Shown: positions 1 through 8,174, counted from the stretch's first letter. The stretch: DNA of 13,299 bases from an uncultured Oscillospiraceae bacterium (GCA_900752305.1 CAADUV010000387.1:1-13299); one strand, 5' to 3'. Made by a program: numbers and translations. Notes: a model not told the origin generated them from the sequence alone.

Positions 1-64
1 AAAGGTCACTCCCCCCCCCGGCCGCCCGGCAGGGATGCTAGGGCGGGCTCCCCCCTGCCCCACC

Positions 65-126
65 ACATAGGCCGCGGCGTCTCTTCCGGTCCGCGCAGCA
101 GACCATCGGACGCCTGCGGCCTATGT
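65..126. repeat. Long imperfect inverted repeat upstream of dnaB
   Basis: Arms 65-81 and 109-126 are reverse complements except for one extra base in the right arm, giving about 17 pairs. The loop can fold further, with GGTC at 88-91 pairing with GACC at 101-104. No T-run follows, so this is not an ordinary intrinsic terminator. The whole 1-193 stretch is very GC-rich, has a run of nine C at 11-19, and has a second short GC stem (CCGCCC 22-27 with GGGCGG 41-46). No supported gene lies in 1-193. The structure could be an mRNA leader element, a processing site or an intergenic palindromic repeat. Confidence 0.6.
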
Positions 127-193
127 GCCGTTCCTTGCGCTCTGTTGCCGGGGCGCGTCCGACCCCTTTAGAAGTTAGAAGCAGGTGAACCCC

Positions 194-1537
194 ATGGAGG
201 AAGAACTTCTCTACCGACAGCCTCCCCACTCGCTGGAGGCAGAATACTCTGTATTGGGCAGTATGCTCATCGACAGTCACTGCATCCCCCAGGTCATTGA
301 GGCGCTGAAGGCAGAGGACTTCTATCAGGAGCAGAATCAGGCCCTTTTCCGCACCATCCACACCATGTTCAGCCACGCCAAGGTCATCGACCCGGTGACA
401 GTGCTGGAACAGATGCGGCTGGAGAGCGACCTGGACGAGGCCACCTCTCGGAACTACGTGCTGCAGCTGGTGGACGTGACCCCCACGGCGGCCAATGTGA
501 AGGAGTACATCGAAATTGTACGAGACCGCTCCCTCATGCGCAAGGTCGCCCAGACCATGGACGACGTTCTGGGGATGATCCAGCGGAAGGAAGGTTCCGG
601 CCAGGAGATTTTGGAGGCGGCGGAACAGCGTATCTACGCCATCCGCCAGGGGCGTGCCGCTCAAGGGCTTATCCCCATCTCCCAGGTCATCCAGGACGTC
701 TACGGCCGCCTAGAAGAGCTGGCCGCCAACGACGACCATATGCCAGGCCTGTCCACCGGCTTGACCGACCTGGACCGAGCCATCTCCGGCCTGAACAACT
801 CCGACCTGATCCTGTTGGCCGCCCGCCCCGGCATGGGTAAGACCTCTATGGCGTTGAATCTCTTGCTGAACGTGGGGAAATCCTCCGGGAAGAGCGCCGT
901 CTTCTTCTCGCTGGAAATGAGCCGGGAACAGCTGGCCATGCGCCTGCTGTCCAACGAGGCGTTCATCGACAACAAAAAACTCACCACCGGCAACCTGGAC
1001 GACGAGGACTGGGGCAAGATTGCCCTAGCCTGCGCCGCCCTGAACCAGACCAATATTTTAATTGACGACAACCCCATGCTGACGGTTGCGGATATGCTGG
1101 CCAAGTGCCGACGGGTGGAAAACCTGGGGCTGATCTGCATCGACTACCTCCAGCTCATGCAGTCCTCCGGCGGCAAGAGCTACGCCGGGGAAAACCGACA
1201 GCAGGCAGTCAGTGACATCTCCCGGTCGCTGAAGATCATGGCCAAGGAGCTGAACGTGCCCGTGCTCTGCCTGAGCCAGCTCTCCCGTGCCAACGAGTCC
1301 CGTTCGGATAAGCGTCCCATGCTGTCCGACCTGCGTGAATCGGGCGCCATCGAACAGGATGCGGATATTGTCATGTTCCTCTACCGAGACGACTATTATA
1401 ATCCTGAGAGCGAGTACCGCAATCAGGCCGAGTGCATCATCGCCAAAAACCGCCACGGCGAGACCGGCAAGGTCATGCTCCAGTGGCTGCCTGAGTTCAC
1501 CACCTTCTCCGGTCTGGACTGGCAGCATCAGGAGTAA
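194..1537 (+). CDS. dnaB: Replicative DNA helicase DnaB
   Basis: This is the hexameric 5'-3' helicase that unwinds DNA at the replication fork and works with primase. It is 447 residues from the ATG at 194, a normal length. The N-terminal helical domain (about 7-110) opens with the typical RQPPHSLEAE stretch. The RecA-like ATPase domain follows, with Walker A PGMGKTS at about 212-218, Walker B LICID at about 313-317, the SQLSR segment at about 361-365 and the arginine-finger region KNRHGETG at about 418-425. I chose ATG 194 because AGGTG lies about six bases upstream. An in-frame GTG at 185 would add three residues but has no clear ribosome binding site. tilS starts three bases after the stop, which suggests translational coupling. 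No promoter is visible upstream, so transcription may enter from outside the window. Confidence 0.97.
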   Translation: MEEELLYRQPPHSLEAEYSVLGSMLIDSHCIPQVIEALKAEDFYQEQNQALFRTIHTMFSHAKVIDPVTVLEQMRLESDLDEATSRNYVLQLVDVTPTAANVKEYIEIVRDRSLMRKVAQTMDDVLGMIQRKEGSGQEILEAAEQRIYAIRQGRAAQGLIPISQVIQDVYGRLEELAANDDHMPGLSTGLTDLDRAISGLNNSDLILLAARPGMGKTSMALNLLLNVGKSSGKSAVFFSLEMSREQLAMRLLSNEAFIDNKKLTTGNLDDEDWGKIALACAALNQTNILIDDNPMLTVADMLAKCRRVENLGLICIDYLQLMQSSGGKSYAGENRQQAVSDISRSLKIMAKELNVPVLCLSQLSRANESRSDKRPMLSDLRESGAIEQDADIVMFLYRDDYYNPESEYRNQAECIIAKNRHGETGKVMLQWLPEFTTFSGLDWQHQE

Positions 1538-1540
1538 GCC

Positions 1541-2917
1541 ATGGCCGAACAACTGGAACGCAAGCTGCTCCGCCTGGCGGCAGACTATGAGATGTTCCCC
1601 CCCGGCAGTCACGTCCTGGTGGCCTGCTCCGGCGGTGGGGACTCCATGTGCCTGCTCGCCCTCCTGTGGAACTTGCGCAAAACCTTGGACATCACCCTTT
1701 CCGTCGCCCATTTCAACCACCAACTACGGCCGGAAGCGGCGGAAGAGGCGGAATTTGTCCACATCTGGTGTGCAAAACAGGGCATCCCCTGTGTCATCGG
1801 CACGAAAAATGTGGCCGCGCAGGCCGCCCAAACCGGTCGTGGCCTAGAGGAGACCGCACGGGAGCTGCGGTACGCCTTTTTGGAGCGCACACGCCACGAC
1901 CTAGCCGCCCACCGCATCGCCACTGCCCACCACGCCCAGGACAACAGCGAGACGCTATTGCTCCACCTGATGCGGGGCAGTGGGCTCCGTGGATTGGGCG
2001 GCATCCCGCCGGTGCGTGGGAACATCGTCCGACCACTGCTCACCGCTCAGCGGCGGGAAATCCAGTCTTACTTGACCCGCCACCACATTCCCTATGTGGA
2101 GGACGCCTCCAACCAGGACCTCCGCTATACCCGGAACTTCATCCGACACGAGATCCTGCCCCTGTTGGAACAGCGCAACCCCAACCTAGACGCCCGCCTG
2201 TGGGAGAGCGCCTGCCAGTTCCGGCAGGAGAACGCTTACCTGGACGAACAGGCGCGAACGTTGTTGTCCGACCTGCACGAAACGCCGGATGGGTTGGCCT
2301 TGCCCTGTGCTGCGCTGACGCAAGGGCCAGAAGTGCTGGCCTTCCGCGCTGTGCAGCAGCTGGCGCAGGTGTTGGAACCGGAACTGGTGCTCTCCGCCGC
2401 CCACCGAAGGGGCATCCTAGCGCTGTGTCAGGGGAACCGCCCCTCTGGACAGCTGGCACTGCCTTTGGGCGTTATCGCACGGCGGAACTACGACCGATTC
2501 GAGCTGGTGCGTGGGAAACGCCCGCCCTTTTTGCCGGTCACCCTGCGCCTGCCCTTTAAACGGGACGTGGCCGGATGGCACATCACCTGCGAAAGAACCC
2601 TTTGTCCGACCGGGAAATTCAACCAGCCCCGGTGCTTTTACCTGGCTCTGCCCGAAGACGCGCAAGTGCTGCTGCGTCCCCGCCAAACTGGTGACGCCAT
2701 CACCCTGCCGGCGCGGAGCCGGAAGACCATTAAAAAACTACTCATCGACGCCAAACTTCCCCGCCAGCGCCGGGACTTTCTCCCGGTGTGGGAGTGGAAC
2801 GGTCAGGTCTGCGCTTTGAACGAGTTTGGAGCCGATCAAGCCTTTTTACCACAGCCAGGCCAGCCTGCCTGGCGCATCACTGCGGTACCTGCCGCAAATT
2901 CCATTCATGCGAGATAG
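1541..2917 (+). CDS. tilS: tRNA(Ile)-lysidine synthetase TilS
   Basis: TilS is an ATP-dependent enzyme that attaches lysine to C34 of the CAU-anticodon tRNA-Ile, so the tRNA reads AUA and is charged with isoleucine. The protein has 458 residues. The PP-loop ATP-pyrophosphatase signature SGGGDS is at 30-35, followed by the N-terminal N-type ATPase domain to about residue 210. The C-terminal TilS domain is recognisable at about 377-420 (LLRPRQTGD, then a Lys/Arg-rich stretch with KKLL). AGGAG at the end of dnaB serves as ribosome binding site, so the two genes are probably co-translated. The next gene, hpt, begins 15 bases after the stop. The tilS-hpt-ftsH order is widely conserved in Firmicutes. 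Confidence 0.96.
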   Translation: MAEQLERKLLRLAADYEMFPPGSHVLVACSGGGDSMCLLALLWNLRKTLDITLSVAHFNHQLRPEAAEEAEFVHIWCAKQGIPCVIGTKNVAAQAAQTGRGLEETARELRYAFLERTRHDLAAHRIATAHHAQDNSETLLLHLMRGSGLRGLGGIPPVRGNIVRPLLTAQRREIQSYLTRHHIPYVEDASNQDLRYTRNFIRHEILPLLEQRNPNLDARLWESACQFRQENAYLDEQARTLLSDLHETPDGLALPCAALTQGPEVLAFRAVQQLAQVLEPELVLSAAHRRGILALCQGNRPSGQLALPLGVIARRNYDRFELVRGKRPPFLPVTLRLPFKRDVAGWHITCERTLCPTGKFNQPRCFYLALPEDAQVLLRPRQTGDAITLPARSRKTIKKLLIDAKLPRQRRDFLPVWEWNGQVCALNEFGADQAFLPQPGQPAWRITAVPAANSIHAR

Positions 2918-2932
2918 AGAGGGAAATGAACC

Positions 2933-3478
2933 ATGAATATGTCTGACAGCATCAAGGAAGTCCTGTACACCGAAGAACAGTTGCAGGCGCGTGTGAAAGA
3001 ACTGGGCGCACAGATCACCAAGGACTATGCCGACAAGGATAAGATTTTGCTGGTCAGCGTCCTCCGCGGCTCCTACATCTTTATGGCCGACCTGAGCCGC
3101 GCCATCGACCTGCCCTGCCTCATCGACTTTATGGTGGTCTCCTCCTACGGCGCCGGCACCTCCAGCAGCGGTCAGGTGGAGATTAAGAAGGACATCTCCT
3201 CCTCCATCGAGGACTATCATGTTATCATCGTGGAGGACATCCTGGATTCCGGCAACACCCTGTACTATCTGCTGGATGTGCTCAAGCTGCGCAAGGCCGC
3301 TTCCATCCGCATCTGCACCCTGCTGGATAAGCCGGAACGGCGAGCGAAGCCCATCCAGGCAGACTACACCGGATTTGTAGTGCCGGACGCCTTTGTGGTC
3401 GGCTACGGACTGGACTACAACCAGCAGTATCGCAACCTGCCCTACATTGGCGTGCTGAAGGAAGAAGTTTACAGCTGA
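2933..3478 (+). CDS. hpt: Hypoxanthine phosphoribosyltransferase
   Basis: This purine-salvage enzyme transfers phosphoribose from PRPP to hypoxanthine, usually also guanine, giving IMP or GMP in the cytoplasm. It has 181 residues, the usual size. The PRPP-binding motif is at 100-110 (VEDILDSGNTL), the early loop VLRGSY is at 43-48, and the base-binding region LDKPERR (131-137) leads to DAFVVGYGLDYN near 152-163. A GAGAGGG ribosome binding site precedes ATG 2933; a second in-frame ATG at 2939 is a weaker candidate. It sits between tilS and ftsH as in many Firmicutes and probably shares their transcript. Confidence 0.96.
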   Translation: MNMSDSIKEVLYTEEQLQARVKELGAQITKDYADKDKILLVSVLRGSYIFMADLSRAIDLPCLIDFMVVSSYGAGTSSSGQVEIKKDISSSIEDYHVIIVEDILDSGNTLYYLLDVLKLRKAASIRICTLLDKPERRAKPIQADYTGFVVPDAFVVGYGLDYNQQYRNLPYIGVLKEEVYS

Positions 3479-3526
3479 TTTGATTTTGTGGACGTCGTTC
3501 CACCCTGAAAAGGAAGTGATCTCTCT

Positions 3527-5374
3527 TTGAGACAGAAAAGCAACCACCGAGATTATGTATTCTATCTGATCCTCCTGTTGGCTCTGCTGGGGTTCTTCTG
3601 GTTCTTCACCAACCAGCACAGCACCGCCAGCGTCCCCTACAGCCAGATGGTGGAGCTGTTCCAGTCGGAACAGGTGTCCTCCTTCACGGTGCAGAACAAT
3701 GTGGTGACCATGGAGCTGAAGTCGGAAGTAGATGGCAAGAAGGAGGCTTCCTGCGCCATCTCGGACTTTACGGCCTTTTATGAGGATCTCAATCCCCTGG
3801 TGCAGACCCAGAAAAAGAGCGGCGTGCTGACCAGCTACGACTATAAAAAGGACACCCAGTCCGTCAACTGGGTCACTCTCCTGCCCTCCCTGCTCTCTGT
3901 GGCCATGGTCTTCCTGCTGCTCATGATGATGGTGCGGCAGAACAACGCCAACGGCGGCGGTGGCGGCCTGTCCCAGTTCGGCAAGGCCAAATTCACCTCC
4001 GCAGAACAGATGAAGAAGAAGGTCAGCTTCCGTGACGTGGCTGGCGCACAGGAGGAAAAGGCGGAGCTGGAGGAAGTGGTAGACTTCCTCAAAGACCCTG
4101 AAAAATACACCGCTCTGGGCGCACACATCCCCAAGGGCATCCTGCTGGTGGGGCCTCCGGGCACCGGTAAGACCTTGTTGGCCAAAGCAGTTGCCGGCGA
4201 AGCGGGCGTGCCCTTCCTGTCCATCTCCGGCTCCGACTTTGTGGAGCTGTACGTGGGCGTAGGCGCAAGCCGTGTCCGCGACCTCTTTGAAGAGGCCACC
4301 AAGACCGCACCCTCCATCGTATTCATCGACGAGATCGACGCGGTAGGCCGTCAGCGCGGCGCTGGCCTGGGCGGCGGGCACGATGAACGGGAACAGACTC
4401 TGAACCAGCTGCTGGTGGAGATGGACGGCTTTGAGGGCAACTCCGGCGTCATCGTCCTAGCTGCCACCAACCGGGTGGACATCCTCGACCCGGCTCTCCT
4501 CCGTCCCGGTCGTTTTGACCGGCAGGTCTACGTAGGTCTGCCGGACATCCAGGGGCGCAAAGAGGTGCTCCAAGTCCACTCCCGCACCAAGCCGTTGGCC
4601 GAGGACGTAAACCTGGAGACCCTGGCCAAATCCACCAGCGGCTTCACCGGCGCAGATCTGGAGAACCTCATGAACGAGGGTGCGCTGCTGGCTGCTCGCA
4701 GGAATCAGCGGTTCATCACCATGTCCGACCTGCAGGAGTCCATCATCAAGGTCATCGCAGGCCCGGAAAAGAAGAGCCACGTGGTGACCCCTCACGCCCG
4801 GAAGCTCACCGCTTACCACGAGGCCGGTCACGCCATCGCCATGCACGCCCTGCCCACCCATGACCCGGTGCATCAGATCACCATCGTCCCCCGTGGTCAG
4901 GCCGGCGGCATGACCATCTCCTTGCCCCAAGAGGACCGCTCCTTCCGCTCTCGGAACGAGCTGTTCGAGGACATCGTTGCCCTGCTGGGCGGCCGTGTGG
5001 CAGAGGAGCAGTTCCTGGGCGACATTTCCACCGGCGCTTCCAGCGACCTGGAGCGTGCCACCGCTATCGCCCACGCCATGGTGGCCAAGTACGGCATGAG
5101 CGACGCCCTGGGCGCTGTGGTCTACGACGATGGTAAGGGTGAGGTGTTCATCGGCCGTTCCATGGCACAGACCAAGCCCTATTCCGAGACCATCGCCGCC
5201 TCCATCGACCAGGAGGTCAAGGCGCTCATCGACAAGGCTTACGCCCAGTGCCGAACGATCCTGTCCGACTACGCCCCCCAGCTGGAGACCACCGCACAGT
5301 ATCTGCTGGAGCATGAGACCATGTCCAGCGAAGCCTTTGAGGCAGTGTTCACCGCAACGGAACAGGACGCATAA
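3527..5374 (+). CDS. ftsH: ATP-dependent zinc metalloprotease FtsH
   Basis: FtsH is a membrane-anchored hexameric AAA+ protease that extracts and degrades misfolded membrane proteins and short-lived regulators. It has 615 residues. A transmembrane helix at about 10-28 is followed by the outside domain and a second helix at about 115-136. The AAA+ module has Walker A GPPGTGKT at 209-216, Walker B IVFIDE at 264-269, and the second region of homology with ATNR at 313-316 and RPGRFDR at 326-332. The zinc protease site is HEAGH at 431-435, with Asp507 the likely third ligand. The start is TTG 3527, chosen because AAAGGAAG lies about 11 bases upstream and the first helix begins soon after; no better ATG exists. 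It is the last gene of the cluster and is followed at once by a terminator. Confidence 0.97.
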   Translation: MRQKSNHRDYVFYLILLLALLGFFWFFTNQHSTASVPYSQMVELFQSEQVSSFTVQNNVVTMELKSEVDGKKEASCAISDFTAFYEDLNPLVQTQKKSGVLTSYDYKKDTQSVNWVTLLPSLLSVAMVFLLLMMMVRQNNANGGGGGLSQFGKAKFTSAEQMKKKVSFRDVAGAQEEKAELEEVVDFLKDPEKYTALGAHIPKGILLVGPPGTGKTLLAKAVAGEAGVPFLSISGSDFVELYVGVGASRVRDLFEEATKTAPSIVFIDEIDAVGRQRGAGLGGGHDEREQTLNQLLVEMDGFEGNSGVIVLAATNRVDILDPALLRPGRFDRQVYVGLPDIQGRKEVLQVHSRTKPLAEDVNLETLAKSTSGFTGADLENLMNEGALLAARRNQRFITMSDLQESIIKVIAGPEKKSHVVTPHARKLTAYHEAGHAIAMHALPTHDPVHQITIVPRGQAGGMTISLPQEDRSFRSRNELFEDIVALLGGRVAEEQFLGDISTGASSDLERATAIAHAMVAKYGMSDALGAVVYDDGKGEVFIGRSMAQTKPYSETIAASIDQEVKALIDKAYAQCRTILSDYAPQLETTAQYLLEHETMSSEAFEAVFTATEQDA

Positions 5375-5381
5375 CGTTTTT

Positions 5382-5409
5382 GCGGCTCCCAAATCGGGAG
5401 CCGCTTTTT
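5382..5409 (+). terminator. Intrinsic terminator of the dnaB-ftsH cluster
   Basis: A perfect 9-bp GC-rich stem (GCGGCTCCC with GGGAGCCGC) encloses a five-base loop and is followed by TTTTT. It begins eight bases after the ftsH stop. Confidence 0.92.
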
Positions 5410-5428
5410 CATCCTGCCGGAAAACGAG

Positions 5429-5461
5429 AAAAACGCCTGACCACATTGGCCAGGCGCTTTT
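5429..5461. terminator. Bidirectional terminator between ftsH and gpr
   Basis: A hairpin at 5434-5456 (CGCCTG arm with CAGGCG arm, extended by CC/GG across one A-C mismatch) is flanked by AAAAA on the left and CTTTT on the right. On the minus strand it reads as stem plus five T, suited to ending gpr transcription. On the plus strand it is a weaker backup for ftsH. The rest of 5462-5588 holds no gene that I can see. Confidence 0.75.
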
Positions 5462-5568
5462 CATCATTCGAAAAAAAGAGAGAAGAGAGAGAATCAACCA
5501 ATCAAAAACGAGGTTCTTTCTTGGTACGGGTATAGAATACCGGGTAATTACGGCAAAATCATGACGGC

Positions 5569-5588
5569 TTTGTAAACCGTTTGTAAAC
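5569..5588. repeat. Tandem 9-bp repeat next to the gpr stop codon
   Basis: TTTGTAAAC occurs at 5569-5577 and again at 5580-5588, an 11-bp period or about one helical turn. It abuts the gpr stop codon. Its function is unknown; it could be a protein-binding site or chance. Confidence 0.5.
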
Positions 5589-6476
5589 TCAGGATAGAAG
5601 CAATTCTAGGTCCGCCAGCGCCAGCCCCTCCTGCAAAGCCAGACTGATGGCGCACCCGGTCACCCGGCCAATATCCGCCACCAAGGTGTCCACCTCCCGG
5701 GGCGTGACCATCATCCGCTCCAGCTCCTCCTGTCCCGTCCGTTCCCGACCGGTCAGCTCCGCCACCAGCGTCCCTGCATCCACCACCGTGGGCACCCCCA
5801 TGGCAATGACGGGAATCCCCAAGGTCTCCTGATTCAGCGCCGCCCGAGCGTTGCCCACGCCGGAACCAGGGATGATACCGGTGTCGGCGATCTGGATGGT
5901 CTTCCCCAGCCGAGCAGCAGAACGGGCGGCCAAGGCGTCCACAGCGATGACCACTGCTGGTTTGATCTCCCGCGCCAGGGCTTGGATCAGCTCAGCGCTC
6001 TCCACGCCGGTGCTGCCCACCACGCCGGTATGCACCGCCGCCACCGGACGCCACTGGCCGAAGTACTCCGGCGCTTGGGTGATGAGGTGGCGGGTGGCTA
6101 AGGTGTGGTCGATGGCGATGGGGCCAACAGCGTCTGGGGTGATGTTCCGGTTGCCCAGGCCGATGACCAGAGCGGGGAGGGTGTCCCCTTTGGGGAGCAG
6201 CCCCATGAGTGTCTCGGTGACCGCCTGCACCGTCCGTTCAAAGGTGTCCCCCGTCCGCCCCGGCAGCTCGCCTAGGGTCAGGGTCAGGTAGTGGCCGATG
6301 GGTTTGCCCAAGCGCCGGGCGGCGTCGTCGTCCAAAATCTCCACTTCCGTGACCGGAATCCCACAGCGCTCAAAGTCCCGGTGGCGCATACCGGGCAAAT
6401 CCTGCGTCTCCGTCCCCTCGCCCAGCTCCAGCGCTTCCACAGCCAAGTCCGTCCGGACTCCTTTTTTCCACTCCAT
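5589..6476 (-). CDS. gpr: Germination protease GPR (spore protease)
   Basis: GPR is an aspartic-type peptidase of family A25 made in the forespore. During germination it degrades the small acid-soluble proteins that coat spore DNA. The protein has 295 residues. The N-terminal RTDLAVEA motif (8-15) is the family hallmark and includes the region where the zymogen is expected to self-process. The two likely catalytic aspartates are Asp115 in NITPDAVGP and Asp180 in VIAVDALAAR, matching the Asp127/Asp193 pair known in Bacillus. GVPTVVDA (227-234) and MVTPREVD (256-263) are also conserved. Bacillus GPR is about 370 residues, so this is a compact form: the propeptide and the segment before MVTPREVD are short, but the C-terminal end looks intact. 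AGGAGGG lies about nine bases before the ATG. The gene shows that the host makes endospores. Confidence 0.95.
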   Translation of the reverse strand: MEWKKGVRTDLAVEALELGEGTETQDLPGMRHRDFERCGIPVTEVEILDDDAARRLGKPIGHYLTLTLGELPGRTGDTFERTVQAVTETLMGLLPKGDTLPALVIGLGNRNITPDAVGPIAIDHTLATRHLITQAPEYFGQWRPVAAVHTGVVGSTGVESAELIQALAREIKPAVVIAVDALAARSAARLGKTIQIADTGIIPGSGVGNARAALNQETLGIPVIAMGVPTVVDAGTLVAELTGRERTGQEELERMMVTPREVDTLVADIGRVTGCAISLALQEGLALADLELLLS

Positions 6477-6503
6477 CTTGTGCTCCCTCCTGTTCTTTCT
6501 GCC

Positions 6504-6534
6504 TAGTTTGGGCGCGGGCGGCGAAAGTTATCCA
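6504..6534 (-). promoter_or_regulatory. Putative sporulation-sigma promoter of gpr
   Basis: On the minus strand TGGATA (6529-6534) is followed after 18 bases by CAAACTA (6504-6510). This resembles the sigma-G/sigma-F pattern (GNATR and CATNNTA) known to drive gpr in Bacillus. The predicted start near 6497 leaves a short leader before the ribosome binding site. The match is imperfect, so this is a moderate call. Confidence 0.5.
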
Positions 6535-6562
6535 CAGGCCGGGAAAAAATTTGAGAAAAGAG

Positions 6563-6591
6563 TTGCAATCTGACCGTTCGGATGCTATAAT
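6563..6591 (+). promoter_or_regulatory. Housekeeping promoter of rpsT
   Basis: TTGCAA (6563-6568), a 17-base spacer and a consensus TATAAT (6586-6591) preceded by TGC, which makes an extended -10. Transcription should begin near 6598 and give a leader of about 50 bases with a small GGGT/ACCC hairpin. Confidence 0.88.
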
Positions 6592-6649
6592 TAGGACTTG
6601 CACGGGTCTTTTTACCCCTGCTACTTTTTCAATAGAGGAGGTTTTTGGT

Positions 6650-6916
6650 TTGCCCAATATCAAGTCCGCTAAAAAGCGCGTGCTGGTTAACCAGACCAAG
6701 GCCGCTCGTAACAAGGCTGCTGTCTCCGCTGTGAAGACCGCACTGAAGAAGTTTGATGCCGCTGTCGCGGAAGGCACCAAGGATGAAGCCGCTGTGGCTT
6801 ACAAGGTTGCTGTGAAGCACGTGGACAAGGCTGCTGCCAATGGCCTGATGCACAAGAACAAGGCCGCTCGCAAGAAGCACCAGCTGACCATCAAGCTCAA
6901 CGCCATCGAGGGCTAA
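6650..6916 (+). CDS. rpsT: 30S ribosomal protein S20
   Basis: S20 is a primary binding protein of the small ribosomal subunit that contacts the 5' domain and helix 44 of 16S rRNA. It has 88 residues, starts PNIKSAKKRV after the initiator, and is rich in Lys and Ala throughout, as expected for the three-helix bundle. The start is TTG 6650, with AGAGGAGG ending eight bases upstream. The open frame reaches back to 6551, but that would include the promoter, so the longer form is rejected. A UUG start is also known for rpsT of Escherichia coli, where it matters for autoregulation. The gene has its own promoter and terminator and is divergent from gpr, a neighbour of rpsT in other Firmicutes as well. 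Confidence 0.96.
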   Translation: MPNIKSAKKRVLVNQTKAARNKAAVSAVKTALKKFDAAVAEGTKDEAAVAYKVAVKHVDKAAANGLMHKNKAARKKHQLTIKLNAIEG

Positions 6917-6941
6917 TTAAACACGAATGTGATGCACTAAG

Positions 6942-6970
6942 CCGTCTGTCTACTACACAGACGGTTTTTT
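6942..6970 (+). terminator. Intrinsic terminator of rpsT
   Basis: A perfect 8-bp stem (CCGTCTGT with ACAGACGG), a seven-base loop and TTTTTT. It starts 25 bases after the rpsT stop. Confidence 0.92.
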
Positions 6971-6972
6971 GC

Positions 6973-7001
6973 TGGCTTTTTTTCCGTTTATCGCTTATAA
7001 T
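6973..7001 (+). promoter_or_regulatory. Possible promoter of the YihY-family gene
   Basis: A good TATAAT (6996-7001) follows the rpsT terminator, with a poor -35 (TGGCTT at 6973-6978) at 17 bases. It is the only candidate between the terminator and the next gene. Confidence 0.45.
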
Positions 7002-7055
7002 AACCTCAAGTCTTCATAGAATCTTAAAAAGATCGGGACAAAATCGGGAGGTGAT

Positions 7056-7949
7056 ATGGCCTTGGAAGAAAAACTCTATCAGTACCTGGATCGGCTCAAA
7101 GCCCGCTACCCCTTGGTGGCCTTTATCGTGGACGTCATCGAGGTCTACCTGGATCGCCGGATCTCCCGCAGCTCCGCTGAGCTGGCCTATTACCTGCTGC
7201 TGAGCGTCTTCCCCATGCTCATCATGGTCATCTCCGCCCTGGGCTGGCTGCATCTGGAGACCAACGCAGTCATCAGCTTCCTCAACACCGTCCTCCCCGC
7301 CCAGATCATGGAGCTGTTCTCCAATTATATCACCTACGTCCTCACCCACCAATCCAAGGGACTGTTCCTGGCCGGACTCATCATGTCCATCACCGCCTCC
7401 TCCGCTGGCTTCCGCAGCCTCATGTCCATCTCCGCCGAGATCTACGGACGGCGCACCTTCCGTGGGGTGTGGTACTTGCTGACCTCCCTGATTTTCTCCG
7501 TCCTGCTGCTGGTGATGGTCTACGGGTCTATCGCCGTCGTCCTGACAGGCAACTGGTTCTTTAAATGGTTCCGGATGCGCTTTTCCATGCTGCCGCTGCC
7601 CAAGAACCTGCGCTGGATGCGCCTGATGATCCTCTTCGGCGTGGCCCTGCTGGTCCTGGCTCTGCTCTACCGGGTCACCGCCCCCTGGAGTCACCAGCGG
7701 CCACCGGTGCTGAAGGGCGCCTTCCTCATCTCCATCCTGCTGGCCGCCGCATCCGGTCTGTTCTCCATGTTCATCAGCCTCTCCACCCGCTACTCCACCG
7801 TCTACGGCTCCTTGGCCTCGGTCATCATCCTGATGCTCTGGCTCTACCTGTGCGGCAACATCGTCAACCTGGGCAACGTGCTCAACTACGTGTGGTGGCG
7901 ACGAAAACAGGGGCTGCCGGTGCGCTTCCTATTAGAAAAGCAATTGTAA
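7056..7949 (+). CDS. YihY/BrkB-family inner membrane protein
   Basis: The protein has 297 residues and belongs to the YihY/virulence factor BrkB family (UPF0761). The family is widespread and its biochemical role is unsettled, so no substrate is claimed. Six hydrophobic segments are visible at about 42-66, 101-121, 140-165, 188-206, 219-241 and 251-275. The family-like features are the Ala-Tyr-Tyr start of the first helix (AELAYYLLLSVFP), the STVYGSLAS loop near 247-255 and the last helix with LWLYLCGNIVNLGNVLN. The C-terminus is short and basic. GGGAGGTGAT stands directly before ATG 7056. The gene lies alone between two terminators, so it is probably monocistronic. Confidence 0.88.
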   Translation: MALEEKLYQYLDRLKARYPLVAFIVDVIEVYLDRRISRSSAELAYYLLLSVFPMLIMVISALGWLHLETNAVISFLNTVLPAQIMELFSNYITYVLTHQSKGLFLAGLIMSITASSAGFRSLMSISAEIYGRRTFRGVWYLLTSLIFSVLLLVMVYGSIAVVLTGNWFFKWFRMRFSMLPLPKNLRWMRLMILFGVALLVLALLYRVTAPWSHQRPPVLKGAFLISILLAAASGLFSMFISLSTRYSTVYGSLASVIILMLWLYLCGNIVNLGNVLNYVWWRRKQGLPVRFLLEKQL

Positions 7950-7957
7950 CAGTTCCT

Positions 7958-7990
7958 CCGCTCCGTTGCGCTGATAACGGGGCGGTTTTT
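7958..7990 (+). terminator. Intrinsic terminator of the YihY-family gene
   Basis: A 10-pair stem (CCGCTCCGTT with AACGGGGCGG, one T-G wobble), an eight-base loop and TTTTT, starting nine bases after the stop. Confidence 0.88.
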
Positions 7991-8065
7991 CATATTTAGG
8001 GAATTTCACCCAGTATCCCCCTGCAAAATGAGGCGGTTCCGTCGTTTTCCGCTATTTTTGTTTCC

Positions 8066-8131
8066 ATTTGTCAACAAATCCTGCAAGTTGTAACGGGATT
8101 GTTGTTGTACCGGCGGGCAAATTCCGTTACA
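8066..8131. repeat. Dyad elements in the leader region of the lipoprotein genes
   Basis: ATTTGT and ACAAAT form a small dyad at 8066-8079. Farther on, TGTAACGG (8089-8096) and CCGTTACA (8124-8131) form an 8-bp inverted repeat whose centres are 35 bp apart; it straddles the -35 and overlaps the -10 of the promoter. These could be operator half-sites. No regulator gene is nearby. Confidence 0.45.
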
Positions 8132-8133
8132 CT
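8105..8133 (+). promoter_or_regulatory. Promoter of the lipoprotein operon
   Basis: TTGTAC (8105-8110), a 17-base spacer and TACACT (8128-8133). The start would be near 8140, followed by a short leader with AAGGAGGG before the GTG start codon at 8175. No comparable promoter or terminator is seen between the next genes. Confidence 0.7.
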
Positions 8134-8174
8134 GTTAGCATGAACGTGAACTTTGTACGAAAGGAGGGTTTTGC

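Noticed and set aside
1..184. C-terminal end of rplI, often found before dnaB
   Set aside because: None of the plus frames in 1-184 gives a recognisable L9 end.
185..193. GTG at 185 as dnaB start
   Set aside because: No ribosome binding site at a proper distance, while ATG 194 has AGGTG about six bases upstream.
2846..4381. Long minus-strand open frame opposite tilS, hpt and ftsH
   Set aside because: It lies antisense to well-recognised genes and arises from their GC-rich third positions; its translation shows no domain.
6551..6649. N-terminal extension of S20 by 33 codons
   Set aside because: It would contain the promoter and transcription start, and S20 is normally about 88 residues beginning at PNIKSA.
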